DNA of 32,500 nucleotides from Myxococcota bacterium (lineage in GTDB: Bacteria > Myxococcota_A > Polyangia > Polyangiales > Polyangiaceae). Of this stretch, positions 7,626 through 17,659 are shown piece after piece; positions within the stretch are counted from its first letter, which is position 1; each line of letters opens with the position of its first letter. The notes under the pieces are model-generated. The model had not been told where the DNA came from, ran no database searches, and saw only the letters and a list, made by a program, of their open reading frames with translations. Both the position numbers and the translations under genes were made by a program. The stretch lies in assembly GCA_963169165.1 (NCBI GenBank), contig CAUJFL010000111.1, positions 1-32,500 of the forward strand, read 5' to 3'.

Positions 7626-8299
7626 CGACCGCCGTCACCGAGCTGCTGCTCGACGGCCCGCTGCACGGCGTCGGCGTCGACGTCGTCTCGCGCGGTCGCG
7701 TCAGCGCGCGGCTCGCGCGGGCCAAGTTCAGCGAAGCCGAGCTGGAGCGTTTTCGCGGCCGCCGCGAGCTGCCGTTCGCCGCCCGCGAGGCGGTGCTGAA
7801 GGCCGTCGGCGGCCCCGGGATCCTGCGCGCTCCGCTGAGGGAGATGGTCGTCGCCTGGGATCGTGGCGCGCTCACGCTGCGGCCGGGAGAGGCGTACCGG
7901 CAGGTGATGCAGCGCGAGGGGGTCACGGCGGCTCGCCTCGCCGTGCTCGCGATCTCCCCGGCGCACGTCGTCGTGACGTCACTGGCGACGCGCGCGGGCC
8001 CACCCGTGCGAGCGCGGCTCGCGTACGCCACGCGCGGGATCCCCGTCGCCGATGCCGATGACGATCTCGACGAGCGCGAGCGCGCCGAGTGTGAGTCTCG
8101 TCCCGACCCTCGGGCGTCGATCGCGGCGCGCGTCGCCGCGCACGCCGCCTGCCTCGCGCTGACCGGAGACGCGAGCGCGAGGGTCCACGCGCCGCGCGAC
8201 CAGCGACCAGCGCTCGTGGGCACCCCCGAGCGAGTGTGGCTCTCGCTCGCGCATGAGCGTGACCTCGCGGTGGCCCTCGTCGCGACGCTCCTCCCGTGA
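7622..8299 (+). CDS. AcpS-like 4'-phosphopantetheinyl transferase with two lobes
   Basis: This encodes 225 residues from GTG 7622, overlapping the amylase stop by 4 nt. The N-terminal lobe carries holo-ACP-synthase motifs: GVGVDVVSRGRV (Asp20 in the metal site), FSEAELERF, and FAAREAVLKAVGG (Glu56, Lys60). The C-terminal lobe (about 128-225) looks like a second, degenerate copy, with DDLDERERAE and a final LSLAHERDLAVALVA whose His211 matches the S-x-x-H segment of AcpS. The first lobe's equivalent segment (ISPAHVVVTSL) is altered. Known family members transfer phosphopantetheine from CoA to carrier proteins. A pseudo-dimer sharing one composite active site is inferred. The family call is fairly sure; partner carriers are not in the window. 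Confidence 0.8.
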   Translation: MTTAVTELLLDGPLHGVGVDVVSRGRVSARLARAKFSEAELERFRGRRELPFAAREAVLKAVGGPGILRAPLREMVVAWDRGALTLRPGEAYRQVMQREGVTAARLAVLAISPAHVVVTSLATRAGPPVRARLAYATRGIPVADADDDLDERERAECESRPDPRASIAARVAAHAACLALTGDASARVHAPRDQRPALVGTPERVWLSLAHERDLAVALVATLLP

Positions 8300-8342
8300 C
8301 ACCTGCTTGACGACGCTCGCGCGGGGCTCGATCTTCGCGCGC

Positions 8343-8900
8343 ATGCGACACCGCGCCGCCGTCACCGCCCTCTCGTTCTCTCTCTCCCTGCTCGCCGCCT
8401 GTGGGAGCGACTCGTCCGACCCGCCCGCCGGTGGGGCCGCGGGCTCGGGAGCGGGAGGATCACCCGGCGCAGGCAGCGGGGGCAGCCCATCGAGCGGCGG
8501 CGCGTCGAGCGGCGGCGCGTCGAGCGGCGGCGCGTCGAGCGGCGGCGCGGCGGGCTCCACGGGCGCGCTCGTGGATCTCGCGGGCTGCACCGAGGCGACC
8601 GCGTCGGACAAGAGCGGCGGCGGCGCCATCGTCACCGCGGGCGCGGGCGGTCCCAAATATTCGCCGGCGTGCCTGAAGATCAAGGTCGGTGAGTCGATCG
8701 AGTTCAAGGGCACCTCGAGCATCCACCCGCTGGTCGGCATGACGACCGTCGGCACCCAGCCCAACCCGATCGGCCCCGAGTCCACCGTCGACAAGACCGT
8801 GAAGTTCGACGCGCCGGGCTCCTTCGGCTTCTACTGCACCAACCACGGCGGCGACGGCGCGTCGTCGGGCATGGTGGGCGCCGTGTACGTCCTGCCCTGA
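8343..8900 (+). CDS. Cupredoxin (plastocyanin-like) lipoprotein
   Basis: This encodes 185 residues. MRHRAAVTALSFSLSLLAAC is a lipoprotein signal (Cys20). Residues 23-75 form a Gly/Ser/Ala-rich spacer containing four SSGGA repeats. The cupredoxin domain occupies about 78-185. Plausible type 1 copper ligands are His128 (SSIHPL), Cys165 and His168 (FYCTNHGG) and Met177 (SSGMVGAVYVLP), the usual H...C-x2-H...M arrangement of plastocyanin-like proteins. It is probably a tethered periplasmic or surface electron carrier. ATG 8343 was chosen because it gives a proper signal peptide; the upstream frame from 8253 overlaps the preceding gene. The gap to that gene is 43 bp, so co-transcription is likely but not shown. 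Confidence 0.9.
   Translation: MRHRAAVTALSFSLSLLAACGSDSSDPPAGGAAGSGAGGSPGAGSGGSPSSGGASSGGASSGGASSGGAAGSTGALVDLAGCTEATASDKSGGGAIVTAGAGGPKYSPACLKIKVGESIEFKGTSSIHPLVGMTTVGTQPNPIGPESTVDKTVKFDAPGSFGFYCTNHGGDGASSGMVGAVYVLP
8490..8549 (+). repeat. Four perfect 15-bp tandem repeats in the cupredoxin linker
   Basis: Four identical copies of tcgagcggcggcgcg lie head to tail at 8490-8504, 8505-8519, 8520-8534 and 8535-8549. They encode Ser-Ser-Gly-Gly-Ala units. Perfect identity suggests recent expansion by slippage. Confidence 0.92.
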
Positions 8901-8968
8901 GCGCCTCCGGGCCTCCGCGAAAGCGCTCGACGGGCGCGCCCGAGGTGCGGTACCCGATCGATCGGCGC

Positions 8969-11900
8969 ATGGGCAACGAACGCCACATCAGCGCGTCGGG
9001 ACGCTACTCGGTCGAAGAGCGGCTCGGCGAGGGCGGGATGGGCGTCGTCTATCGCGCGCGGGACCTCGAGCGAGGGGTCGACGTCGCGCTGAAGACGCTG
9101 CTGCGCGTCGAGCCGGCGTCGCTGCGCCGGTTCAAGGAAGAATTCCGCGCCCTCACCGACGTCGCCCACCCGAACGTCGTCGAGCTGTACGACCTCGTCG
9201 GCGGCGCCGACGGCACGTGGTTCCTCACGATGGAGCTCGTCGACGGCGTGCCGTTCACGAGCTGGGTCAGCGGCGAGCGAAGGTCCACCGCCCCTCCCGC
9301 CGCGTCCGCCGACGACGCGACGCTGGACGCGGCTTCGCACAAATCCCTGCCCACGTCGGGCGTGCTCCGCACCGGCCGCATGCGCAAGGTGGACGTGACC
9401 AAGCTCCGCGACGCGCTCCGTCAGCTGATCGAGGGCGTCGGCGCGCTGCACGCGGCGGGCAAGCTCCATCGCGACATCAAGCCCTCGAACGTGCTGGTCA
9501 CGCGCGAGGGGCGCGTCGTCCTCCTCGATTTCGGGCTGGTGCACCAGTTCACCGACGGCGAGCGTCCCGCCGCGGAGGAGCACATCCTCGGCACGCCCGC
9601 CTACATGGCGCCCGAGCAGGCCGGGCCGCGCATCGCCACGCCGAGCTCCGATCTCTACGCGGTCGGCGTCATGCTCTTCGAGTGCCTCACCGGTCGGCTC
9701 CCGTTCGAGGGCAGCGCGCTCGAGATCCTGCTCGCGAAGCAGCGCGGTGAGGCGCCGTCGGCGGCGCGCTTCTTCGACGGGCTCCCTGATGAGCTCGTCG
9801 AGCTCGCGGCCGACCTGCTGCGCCGTCGGCCCGAGGCACGCCCGAGCCTCGACGAGGCGCGCGCCCGCCTGTCACCTCGCAGCGCGCCGGGCCTGCGCGC
9901 GAGCGGCACGTCCGCGATGGCGCGGCGGGTCGCGCTGGTGGGCCGGGCCGACGAGCTCTCGGCGGTCGACGAGGCGCGGCGAGAGGTCGTCGCGGGCGGG
10001 GCGCGGCTCGTGCTCCTGCGCGGACCGTCGGGCGTGGGAAAATCCGCGCTCGCCGAGCACGTGGTGTCGCGCCTGCGCCAGGACGGCTGGCTCGTGCTGC
10101 CGGGGCGCTGCTACGAACGAGAGAGCGTCCCGTACAAGGCGTTCGACGCCGCGATCGACGCGCTCGCGCGGCACCTCGGTCGGCTCCCGCCCGAGGAGCT
10201 CGCGCCGCTCCTGCCGCAGGCGCTGTCCGAGCTGTGCCGGGTGTTCCCGGTGTTTCGCGGCGTCGAGGCGTTCGACGTGGCCGAGTCCTCGCGCCACGAG
10301 GCCGAGCCGTTCGAGCTGCGCCGGCGCGCGTTCGGCGCGCTCGCGGAGGTGCTGGGCGTGATGTCCGAGCAGGCGCCGCTCGCGTTTCACCTCGAAGATT
10401 TGCAGTGGGGCGACGAGGACAGCGCGCTCTTGCTGACCGAGCTGCTCACCGCCGCTCGACCGCTCCGGCTGCTCGTGCTCGGCACGCACCGGGATGGCCC
10501 CGTCGGCGCGATGCTCCAGCGCGTGCTCGCCCCGCGTGACGGCGCGCGCGCCCGGCAGCTCGACGTCGGGCCGCTCGGCCTGGACGACTGCGCGCGGCTG
10601 GCCGAAGAGCTCGGCGGTGCGCGCGTCGCCGCGCGGCCCGAGCTGGCGAGATCGATCGCGCGAGAGGCCGCGGGCAACCCGCTGTTCGTCGCGGAGCTCG
10701 TCCGCCACCAGGCCGAGCGCGCGGACCGCGGAGAGGACACCCTCGATCGCCGCGGTCCCGCGACGCTCGAGGAGGCGATCCTGGCCCGCACCGGCGAGCT
10801 CCCGCCTGAGCCACGCGCGCTCCTCGCGGTGCTGTCGGTCGCGGCGCGGCCGCTCGATCGTGCGGTCGCGCTGGCGGCCGCGGGCCTCCCTCCGCACGAC
10901 GCGAGCGCGCTCCGCACGCTCACCGTCTCCAAGCTCGTGGTCCAGCGCCAGGGTCCGCGTGGCGTCGAGGTCGAGACCTTCCACGATCGCGTTCGAGAGG
11001 CGCTCTCCTCCCGCCTGCCGTCCGAGCGCCTCGCGGCCACGCACGGCGCGATCGCCGGAGCGCTCGAGCAGCGCGGCGACCTCGAGCCGGAGCCGCTCGT
11101 GCACCACTGGACGTCCGCCGGTCGCCCCGAGCAAGCGAAGCGCTACGTCCGCCTCGCCGCCGACCGCGCGCTCACGGCGCTCGCGTTCAGGCGCGCGGCC
11201 GATCTCTACAAGCGCGCGCTCGAGCTCGGCGTCGACGATCCACACGGCGAGCTCAGGCGCAAGCACGCGGACTCGCTCGCGTTCGCGGGGCTGGGGCGCG
11301 ACGCGGCGCTCGCCTACCGGGAAGCGGCCGCGCACGAGCCCGATCGCGACGCGGTCGCCGAGCTGCACCGCCTCGCGACCGAGCAGCTGCTGAAGAGCGG
11401 CCACGACGAGGAGGGGCTCGAGGCGCTGAAGGGCGTGCTGCGAGAGGTCGGGCTCGCCTTCCCCGAGTCGTCACGCGCGGCGCTCGTGTCGGCGATGTGG
11501 CACCGCGCGCGGCTGCGCGTGCAGGGACTCGGCTACGACGAGCGCCCGCCCGAGTCGCACGATCCTCGCGAGGTCGCGCGCGCCGACGCGTCTTACTGCG
11601 CGGCCGTGGGCCTCGCGATGCTCGACACGCTGCGCTCGGCCGACTTCTCCGCGCGGCACCTCCGCATCGCGCTGTCGCTCGGCGATCCCATGCGCATCTC
11701 ACGCGGGCTCGCGCTCGAGGCCAGCATGACGGCGGCTGGCGGCGGCGCCGGGGCGGGGAGGGCGCGCAAGCTCGTGCAGGCCGCCGAGTCGCTCGCGTTC
11801 CGCCTGGGAGATCCCCGCGTCGTCGCCTTCTCGAAGCTCGCCGCCGCCTACGTCTCGGTGCTCACCGGCGATTTCGGCGAGGCGCGCGCGCGGATGGCCG

Positions 11901-12703
11901 ACGTCGAGCTGCACCTGCGCGAGCGCTGCAGCGGCGTTCCGTGGGAGATGGCCAACGCGCAGATGTGGCTCGCCAACGCGCTGATCTTGACCGGCGAGCT
12001 CGGCGAGGCGGCGCGGCGGATCAAGCCGCTGATGCGCGAGGCGATCGACCGTGGCGACCGGTACGCGATGCAGCACATCCTCTACCCGGTGACCGTCGCG
12101 TTCATCCTCGACGACGACGTCGCCGGCGCCGAGCGGGTTCACGAGGCGTTCGTCACCGGCTGGACCCTCGCGCGCTACAACACCGGGCACTGGGGCGCGC
12201 TCGTGTCGCGCATCTCGATGGAGCGATACGAGCGGCGGGGCGTCGCCGCCCACGATCGCATCTCGACCGAGTGGAGGGTGCTGAAGCGCCATTTCCTGCT
12301 CGACGTCGAGCTCGTGCGCGTCTGCGCGACCTACGAGCGCGCGCTCTCGGCGCTCGCCGCGGTGCGGGACGGCGCGCCCGAGCGGCTCCGGGCGGCCGCG
12401 GGCGACGGCGAGGTGCTCGCCGCGATGCGGGCGCCGTACGCGCGCGCGTTGGGCGGGAAGGTGCTCGGGCTGGTCGCGCTCGCGTCGGGAGAACGCAAGC
12501 GCGCCCACGATCTCCTCGTCGACGCCGAGGCGAGGCTCTCGGCGTGTCGCCTCGCGTACCTCGCCTCGTGCGCGCGCTACAGGCGCGCCGGCATCGTCGG
12601 CGGCGAAGAGGGCGCTCGCGTCGCCGACGAGGTGAGCGCCGCGCTCCATCGCGAGGGCGTGCGCTTCCCGGCCAAGGTGCTCGACATGAGCGCGCCGGTG
12701 TGA
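8969..12703 (+). CDS. Ser/Thr protein kinase - AAA ATPase - TPR signalling protein (PknK-like layout)
   Basis: Starting at ATG 8969 this gives 1,244 residues; GTG 8945, eight codons upstream, is an alternative. The kinase domain comes first (about 13-300): glycine loop LGEGGMGVVYRARD, VALK lysine (42), LHRDIKPSN (catalytic Asp169), LLDFG (Asp187), AYMAPEQ. A 40-residue Ser/Thr/Ala-rich insert sits between the hinge and the HRD loop. An ATPase of the predicted-ATPase/STAND type follows: VGRADEL, Walker A GPSGVGKS (352-359), Walker B LAFHLEDLQWGD (471-482). The remaining 700 residues are helical and TPR-like (KRYVRLAADRALTALAFRRA). Such proteins are cytoplasmic regulators common in myxobacteria; substrate and signal are unknown. 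Its stop lies 3 bp from the stop of the convergent gene. Confidence 0.95.
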   Translation: MGNERHISASGRYSVEERLGEGGMGVVYRARDLERGVDVALKTLLRVEPASLRRFKEEFRALTDVAHPNVVELYDLVGGADGTWFLTMELVDGVPFTSWVSGERRSTAPPAASADDATLDAASHKSLPTSGVLRTGRMRKVDVTKLRDALRQLIEGVGALHAAGKLHRDIKPSNVLVTREGRVVLLDFGLVHQFTDGERPAAEEHILGTPAYMAPEQAGPRIATPSSDLYAVGVMLFECLTGRLPFEGSALEILLAKQRGEAPSAARFFDGLPDELVELAADLLRRRPEARPSLDEARARLSPRSAPGLRASGTSAMARRVALVGRADELSAVDEARREVVAGGARLVLLRGPSGVGKSALAEHVVSRLRQDGWLVLPGRCYERESVPYKAFDAAIDALARHLGRLPPEELAPLLPQALSELCRVFPVFRGVEAFDVAESSRHEAEPFELRRRAFGALAEVLGVMSEQAPLAFHLEDLQWGDEDSALLLTELLTAARPLRLLVLGTHRDGPVGAMLQRVLAPRDGARARQLDVGPLGLDDCARLAEELGGARVAARPELARSIAREAAGNPLFVAELVRHQAERADRGEDTLDRRGPATLEEAILARTGELPPEPRALLAVLSVAARPLDRAVALAAAGLPPHDASALRTLTVSKLVVQRQGPRGVEVETFHDRVREALSSRLPSERLAATHGAIAGALEQRGDLEPEPLVHHWTSAGRPEQAKRYVRLAADRALTALAFRRAADLYKRALELGVDDPHGELRRKHADSLAFAGLGRDAALAYREAAAHEPDRDAVAELHRLATEQLLKSGHDEEGLEALKGVLREVGLAFPESSRAALVSAMWHRARLRVQGLGYDERPPESHDPREVARADASYCAAVGLAMLDTLRSADFSARHLRIALSLGDPMRISRGLALEASMTAAGGGAGAGRARKLVQAAESLAFRLGDPRVVAFSKLAAAYVSVLTGDFGEARARMADVELHLRERCSGVPWEMANAQMWLANALILTGELGEAARRIKPLMREAIDRGDRYAMQHILYPVTVAFILDDDVAGAERVHEAFVTGWTLARYNTGHWGALVSRISMERYERRGVAAHDRISTEWRVLKRHFLLDVELVRVCATYERALSALAAVRDGAPERLRAAAGDGEVLAAMRAPYARALGGKVLGLVALASGERKRAHDLLVDAEARLSACRLAYLASCARYRRAGIVGGEEGARVADEVSAALHREGVRFPAKVLDMSAPV

Positions 12704-12706
12704 GCG

Positions 12707-13597
12707 TCAATCGCCCGCGTAGTAGCAACCGAGCGGCGGCGATTTCTGGAACGGCTCGCACACCTGCTGGCTGTTGCAGCCGCCGGTCTTGCACTGGGAG
12801 AAGCCGGTGCAGGCGGCGCCCGTCGCGAGCTTCTCGACGCACCTGCGAGACTCGTCGCAGTAGGCCGTCTCGACGCACGAGGTGGCGGCGCACGACTCGC
12901 CGATCTCCGCGCGCGCGAGGCACTTCGATGACTGACAGAGCTGCGACTTGCAGTCGCTCCACGTCGAGCACGGAGCGCCAGGAGCCCCGAGCTGCTCACA
13001 GACGCGCGAGCCCTTGTCGCACACCAGGTCCTTGGCGCCGTCGCAGACGACGACCCTGTCCTTGTCGTCCGCGCCGCTCTCGACGTAGGCGGTGATCTTC
13101 CCCGAGCGCGTCCCGTCGCACGCTGCGCCCTCCGCGCCGTCGATGGTCACCTGGCATCTCGCCGCCCGGTTCGTCCCGCTCGTCGGATAGCTGCAGGTCG
13201 TCGTGCCCTCGCTCGACCTCGCGCAGTCTCCGGCGGTCTGGCACGCCGCGCCCACGGGCGCGCTGCCGACGCGGTCCGAGCCACCCAGGACCTCGTCGCA
13301 GTCGGCGCTGGCGGCCTCGAAGTCGCAGCCCTCGACCTCGCGCAGCCGGGCCAGGCACGCGCCGGCCTTGGCGGCGTCGTACTTGCGCGGCGCGATCGCC
13401 TGAAAGTCGGAGAAGGACTTCGCGCACCCGACCGGATCGTCGCCCTTGCCGGGGTCGCAACACCTCGCCGTGAGGTTGCAGTACTCGTTGATGAACGCGT
13501 CGGCGGAGGTGCCGTTCGGCGCCTCGTCACCACCCCCGCACGCGGCCAGCCACAGGATGGAGGCGGCGAGGGGAGAGGCGAGGCGGAAGCGCTTCAC
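12707..13597 (-). CDS. Cysteine-rich lipoprotein
   Basis: From GTG 13597 this encodes 296 residues. The N-terminus KRFRLASPLAASILWLAACG is a lipoprotein signal with lipobox LAAC (Cys20). The mature part has 28 further cysteines in short motifs such as AACQTAGDCA, PCSTWSDCKSQLC and AACTGFSQCKTGGCN, a disulphide-rich pattern common among myxobacterial surface lipoproteins (Dickkopf-like N-terminal Cys repeats). Function is unknown. No stop separates it from the IF-1 gene upstream: one reading frame runs from IF-1 (13891) to 12707. An internal start is proposed because the signal peptide would otherwise lie mid-protein, although the GTG has only a close-set GAGGG. The spacing to the convergent kinase gene is 3 bp. 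Confidence 0.8.
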   Translation of the reverse strand: MKRFRLASPLAASILWLAACGGGDEAPNGTSADAFINEYCNLTARCCDPGKGDDPVGCAKSFSDFQAIAPRKYDAAKAGACLARLREVEGCDFEAASADCDEVLGGSDRVGSAPVGAACQTAGDCARSSEGTTTCSYPTSGTNRAARCQVTIDGAEGAACDGTRSGKITAYVESGADDKDRVVVCDGAKDLVCDKGSRVCEQLGAPGAPCSTWSDCKSQLCQSSKCLARAEIGESCAATSCVETAYCDESRRCVEKLATGAACTGFSQCKTGGCNSQQVCEPFQKSPPLGCYYAGD

Positions 13598-13672
13598 GGC
13601 GCCCTCATACGTGCGCGCGCCGCCGCCGTCTTCCCAGTTCCCGCGGAGCGCGTCGACGCTCCCGCTCGCTAA

Positions 13673-13891
13673 CTTGCCGCGGTAGACGATGAGCCCGTGC
13701 GTCGGATCGTACGGCGACACCGCCACGCGCACACGGTCGCCGGGCAGCACGCGGATGTGGAAGCGGCGCATGCGCCCCGAGAGCTGCGCTCGCACGATCG
13801 AGCCGCCCTGGTCGACCTTGATCGCGTACTGGCCGCCGCCGAGGGCGTCGACGATGGTGCCCTCGAGCTCTAGGAGATCACCGCGGCTCAC
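13673..13891 (-). CDS. infA: Translation initiation factor IF-1 (no in-frame stop at its usual end)
   Basis: From GTG 13891 this reads 73 residues of a full IF-1 S1-like OB fold: GDLLELEGTIVDAL, IVRAQLSGRMRRFHIRVLPG, DRVRVAVSPYDPTHGLIVYR. The length equals that of typical IF-1 (about 72 residues) ending at YRGK. IF-1 binds the 30S A site during initiation. The next codon is TTA, not a stop; a TAG exists one base out of frame at that exact spot, and the frame continues into the lipoprotein gene. Either a one-base indel or sequencing error removed the stop, or a fusion or frameshift is real. GGAAGG lies about 12 nt before the GTG. ATG 13936 is an alternative that would add 15 residues. Confidence 0.85.
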
Positions 13892-13924
13892 GACCGATGC
13901 TTGCCTTCCATGAAGTCGGCGCGC

Positions 13925-13953
13925 GTAAGACCACAACGCGCCGCGCAGAGCAA
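13925..13953 (-). promoter_or_regulatory. Possible promoter for infA
   Basis: On the minus strand TTGCTC (13953-13948), a 17-bp spacer and TCTTAC (13930-13925) form a moderate -35/-10 pair. Transcription would begin near 13918, giving a leader of about 27 nt with the GGAAGG element. This lies in the 179-bp divergent region shared with lon, for which I could not find a convincing promoter. Confidence 0.35.
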
Positions 13954-14070
13954 GGAAGATCGGCGCCGCTGGCGCGCGCGGGCAGAGTGATTAGGCTCGA
14001 TCCACGCGCGTCGCCGCGAAGTTCGAGTTGACGCCGTCCGCCGCATCGGGCGAAAGCCAGAAAGCAATCC

Positions 14071-16464
<2,394 letters not shown>

Positions 16465-16468
16465 CCCC

Positions 16469-17182
16469 ATGGACACGCAGGTCGGTCCTGGCACCGTGGT
16501 CGAGCTCGCGTACCGCCTGCTCGACGAGGACGGCGACGTCGTCGAAGAGTCGACGCTCGACGATCCGTTCTCGTACGTCCACGGCTTCGGGCAGCTGTTC
16601 TCCGTCGTCGAGGCCGCGCTCGAGGGCAAGGTCGCGGGTCAGCGCTGCACCGTGAAGGTGCCGATGGCCGAGGCCTACGGCGAGCGAGATCCCGAGGCCG
16701 TCTTCACGCTCGATCGCGCCGAGCTCGGCGATCCCGACTCGATCAAGGTCGAGGACGTCCTCGAGGTCGAGGGCGACGACGGCCACGTGGGCATGCTGCG
16801 CGTCGTCGAGATCGTCGACGGTGGCTTCGTCGTCGACGGCAACCACCTGCTCGCAGGTCAGGATCTCAGCTTCGAGGTCGAGGTCGCCGACGTGCGCCCC
16901 GCGACCGACGAAGAGCTCGAGACCGCCGAGCGGGCCCTCGAAGAGTGCTGTGACGATCACGACCACGATCACGATCACCCCCACGTCGCGCCCGGCCTGG
17001 TGCAGCTCCGCCGTCGCGAGTTAGATCGCGACTCGCGGTTCAGCCGTCTCCGTGGGACCCTCTCGCGACAGCCGGGCGGCCAATCCTGCGGTGCGCGCGG
17101 TCCGGACGTCGGTTCTTGCCCATCTTCAGGGGCGATTGCGGTTGACACCCGGCACCCCCGCGTTATTCGGTCCCGACCATGA
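16469..17182 (+). CDS. SlyD-like FKBP-type peptidyl-prolyl isomerase with anomalous C-terminal tail
   Basis: The frame encodes 237 residues. Residues 1-150 are a SlyD-type FKBP with inserted flap: TVVELAYRLLDEDGDVVEES, SYVHGFGQLFSVVEAALEGK, AYGERDPEAVF, and VDGNHLLAGQDLSFEVEV, the segment conserved in SlyD. A metal-binding tail follows: CCDDHDHDHDHPH at 160-172, which fits SlyD's Ni/Zn-binding role. After residue about 184 the frame looks non-coding: 19 of 53 codons end in A/T, against about 4 of the first 54. A TAG lies one base out of frame at 17022-17024. The frame nevertheless ends in an ATGA overlap with the next gene. The enzyme assists protein folding, in keeping with the adjacent lon. 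Confidence 0.88.
   Translation: MDTQVGPGTVVELAYRLLDEDGDVVEESTLDDPFSYVHGFGQLFSVVEAALEGKVAGQRCTVKVPMAEAYGERDPEAVFTLDRAELGDPDSIKVEDVLEVEGDDGHVGMLRVVEIVDGGFVVDGNHLLAGQDLSFEVEVADVRPATDEELETAERALEECCDDHDHDHDHPHVAPGLVQLRRRELDRDSRFSRLRGTLSRQPGGQSCGARGPDVGSCPSSGAIAVDTRHPRVIRSRP
17142..17169 (+). promoter_or_regulatory. Putative promoter inside the SlyD tail, driving the DUF1844-HtrA genes
   Basis: A perfect TTGACA (17142-17147) is followed after 16 bp by TATTCG (17164-17169). The -10 ends 9 nt before ATG 17179, and no ribosome binding site fits in between, so a leaderless or nearly leaderless message is suggested. Its position in the last 14 codons of the SlyD frame supports the view that this stretch is intergenic in origin. 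Confidence 0.5.
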
Positions 17183-17373
17183 AGCTCGAGAGCGCTTGGC
17201 TCACAGACGTCCGCGTGCAGGCCCGCCACCTGAAGAAGGGGCTGCTCGAGCCGAAGCAGCTCGAGAAGCACCTCAAGGACCTCCCCGATCTGGTCGGCCA
17301 GATGGAGATCGTCTCGATGCCCCAGCCCGCGATCGACGGCGGCGCGGAAGGCACGGACGACGCCGACGGTTGA
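17179..17373 (+). CDS. Small conserved-looking hypothetical protein
   Basis: This encodes 64 residues beginning MKLESAWLTDVRVQARHLKK. It is charged and helical for the first 40 residues (LLEPKQLEKHLKDLPDLVGQ), then has a Pro/Gly/Asp tail. There is no signal peptide or membrane segment. I do not recognise the family. Its ATG overlaps the SlyD stop (ATGA), a TTGACA promoter lies just upstream, and a DUF1844 gene follows after 16 bp with a GAGGAG ribosome binding site, so it is probably the first gene of a DUF1844-HtrA unit. Third codon positions are G/C-rich, which supports real coding. Confidence 0.75.
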   Translation: MKLESAWLTDVRVQARHLKKGLLEPKQLEKHLKDLPDLVGQMEIVSMPQPAIDGGAEGTDDADG

Positions 17374-17389
17374 GGCAGAGGAGCCCCGC

Positions 17390-17659
17390 GTGTCCCAGGA
17401 TCAGGACAACCTCCCTCACCTCGACTTCAGCACGTTCGTGATGTCGCTGTCGCACTCTGCCCTGGTGCACCTCGGCGACGCGCCCGACGGCGAGGGGAGC
17501 TCCACGCGGGACCTCGAGCTCGCGCGGCAGACGATCGACATCCTCGGCCTCTTGCACGACAAGACCAAGGGCAACCTCACGGGCGACGAGGAGCGGCTGC
17601 TGTCCCAGGCGCTCGTCGATCTTCGGCTGCGCTTCGTCGAGGTCTCGCGCGGCTCGTGA
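17390..17659 (+). CDS. DUF1844 domain protein
   Basis: This encodes 89 residues from GTG 17390, with GAGGAG about 6 nt upstream. It matches the DUF1844 pattern throughout: LDFSTFVMSLSHSALVHLGD, LELARQTIDILGLLHDKTKG and LTGDEERLLSQALVDLRLRF. The family is short, helical, cytoplasmic and of unknown function, widespread in Deltaproteobacteria and Acidobacteria. The stop overlaps the GTG start of the HtrA gene (GTGA), so the two are translationally coupled. Confidence 0.92.
   Translation: MSQDQDNLPHLDFSTFVMSLSHSALVHLGDAPDGEGSSTRDLELARQTIDILGLLHDKTKGNLTGDEERLLSQALVDLRLRFVEVSRGS

Noticed and set aside
9872-11404. Minus-strand open frame inside the kinase-ATPase gene
   Set aside because: The opposite strand encodes clear Walker motifs; this frame has shadow composition and no start signal.
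13892-14070. Heat-shock (CIRCE or sigma-32 type) control of lon
   Set aside because: No TTAGCACTC-N9-GAGTGCTAA repeat is present. TTGACG at about 14030 has no matching -10 at correct spacing.
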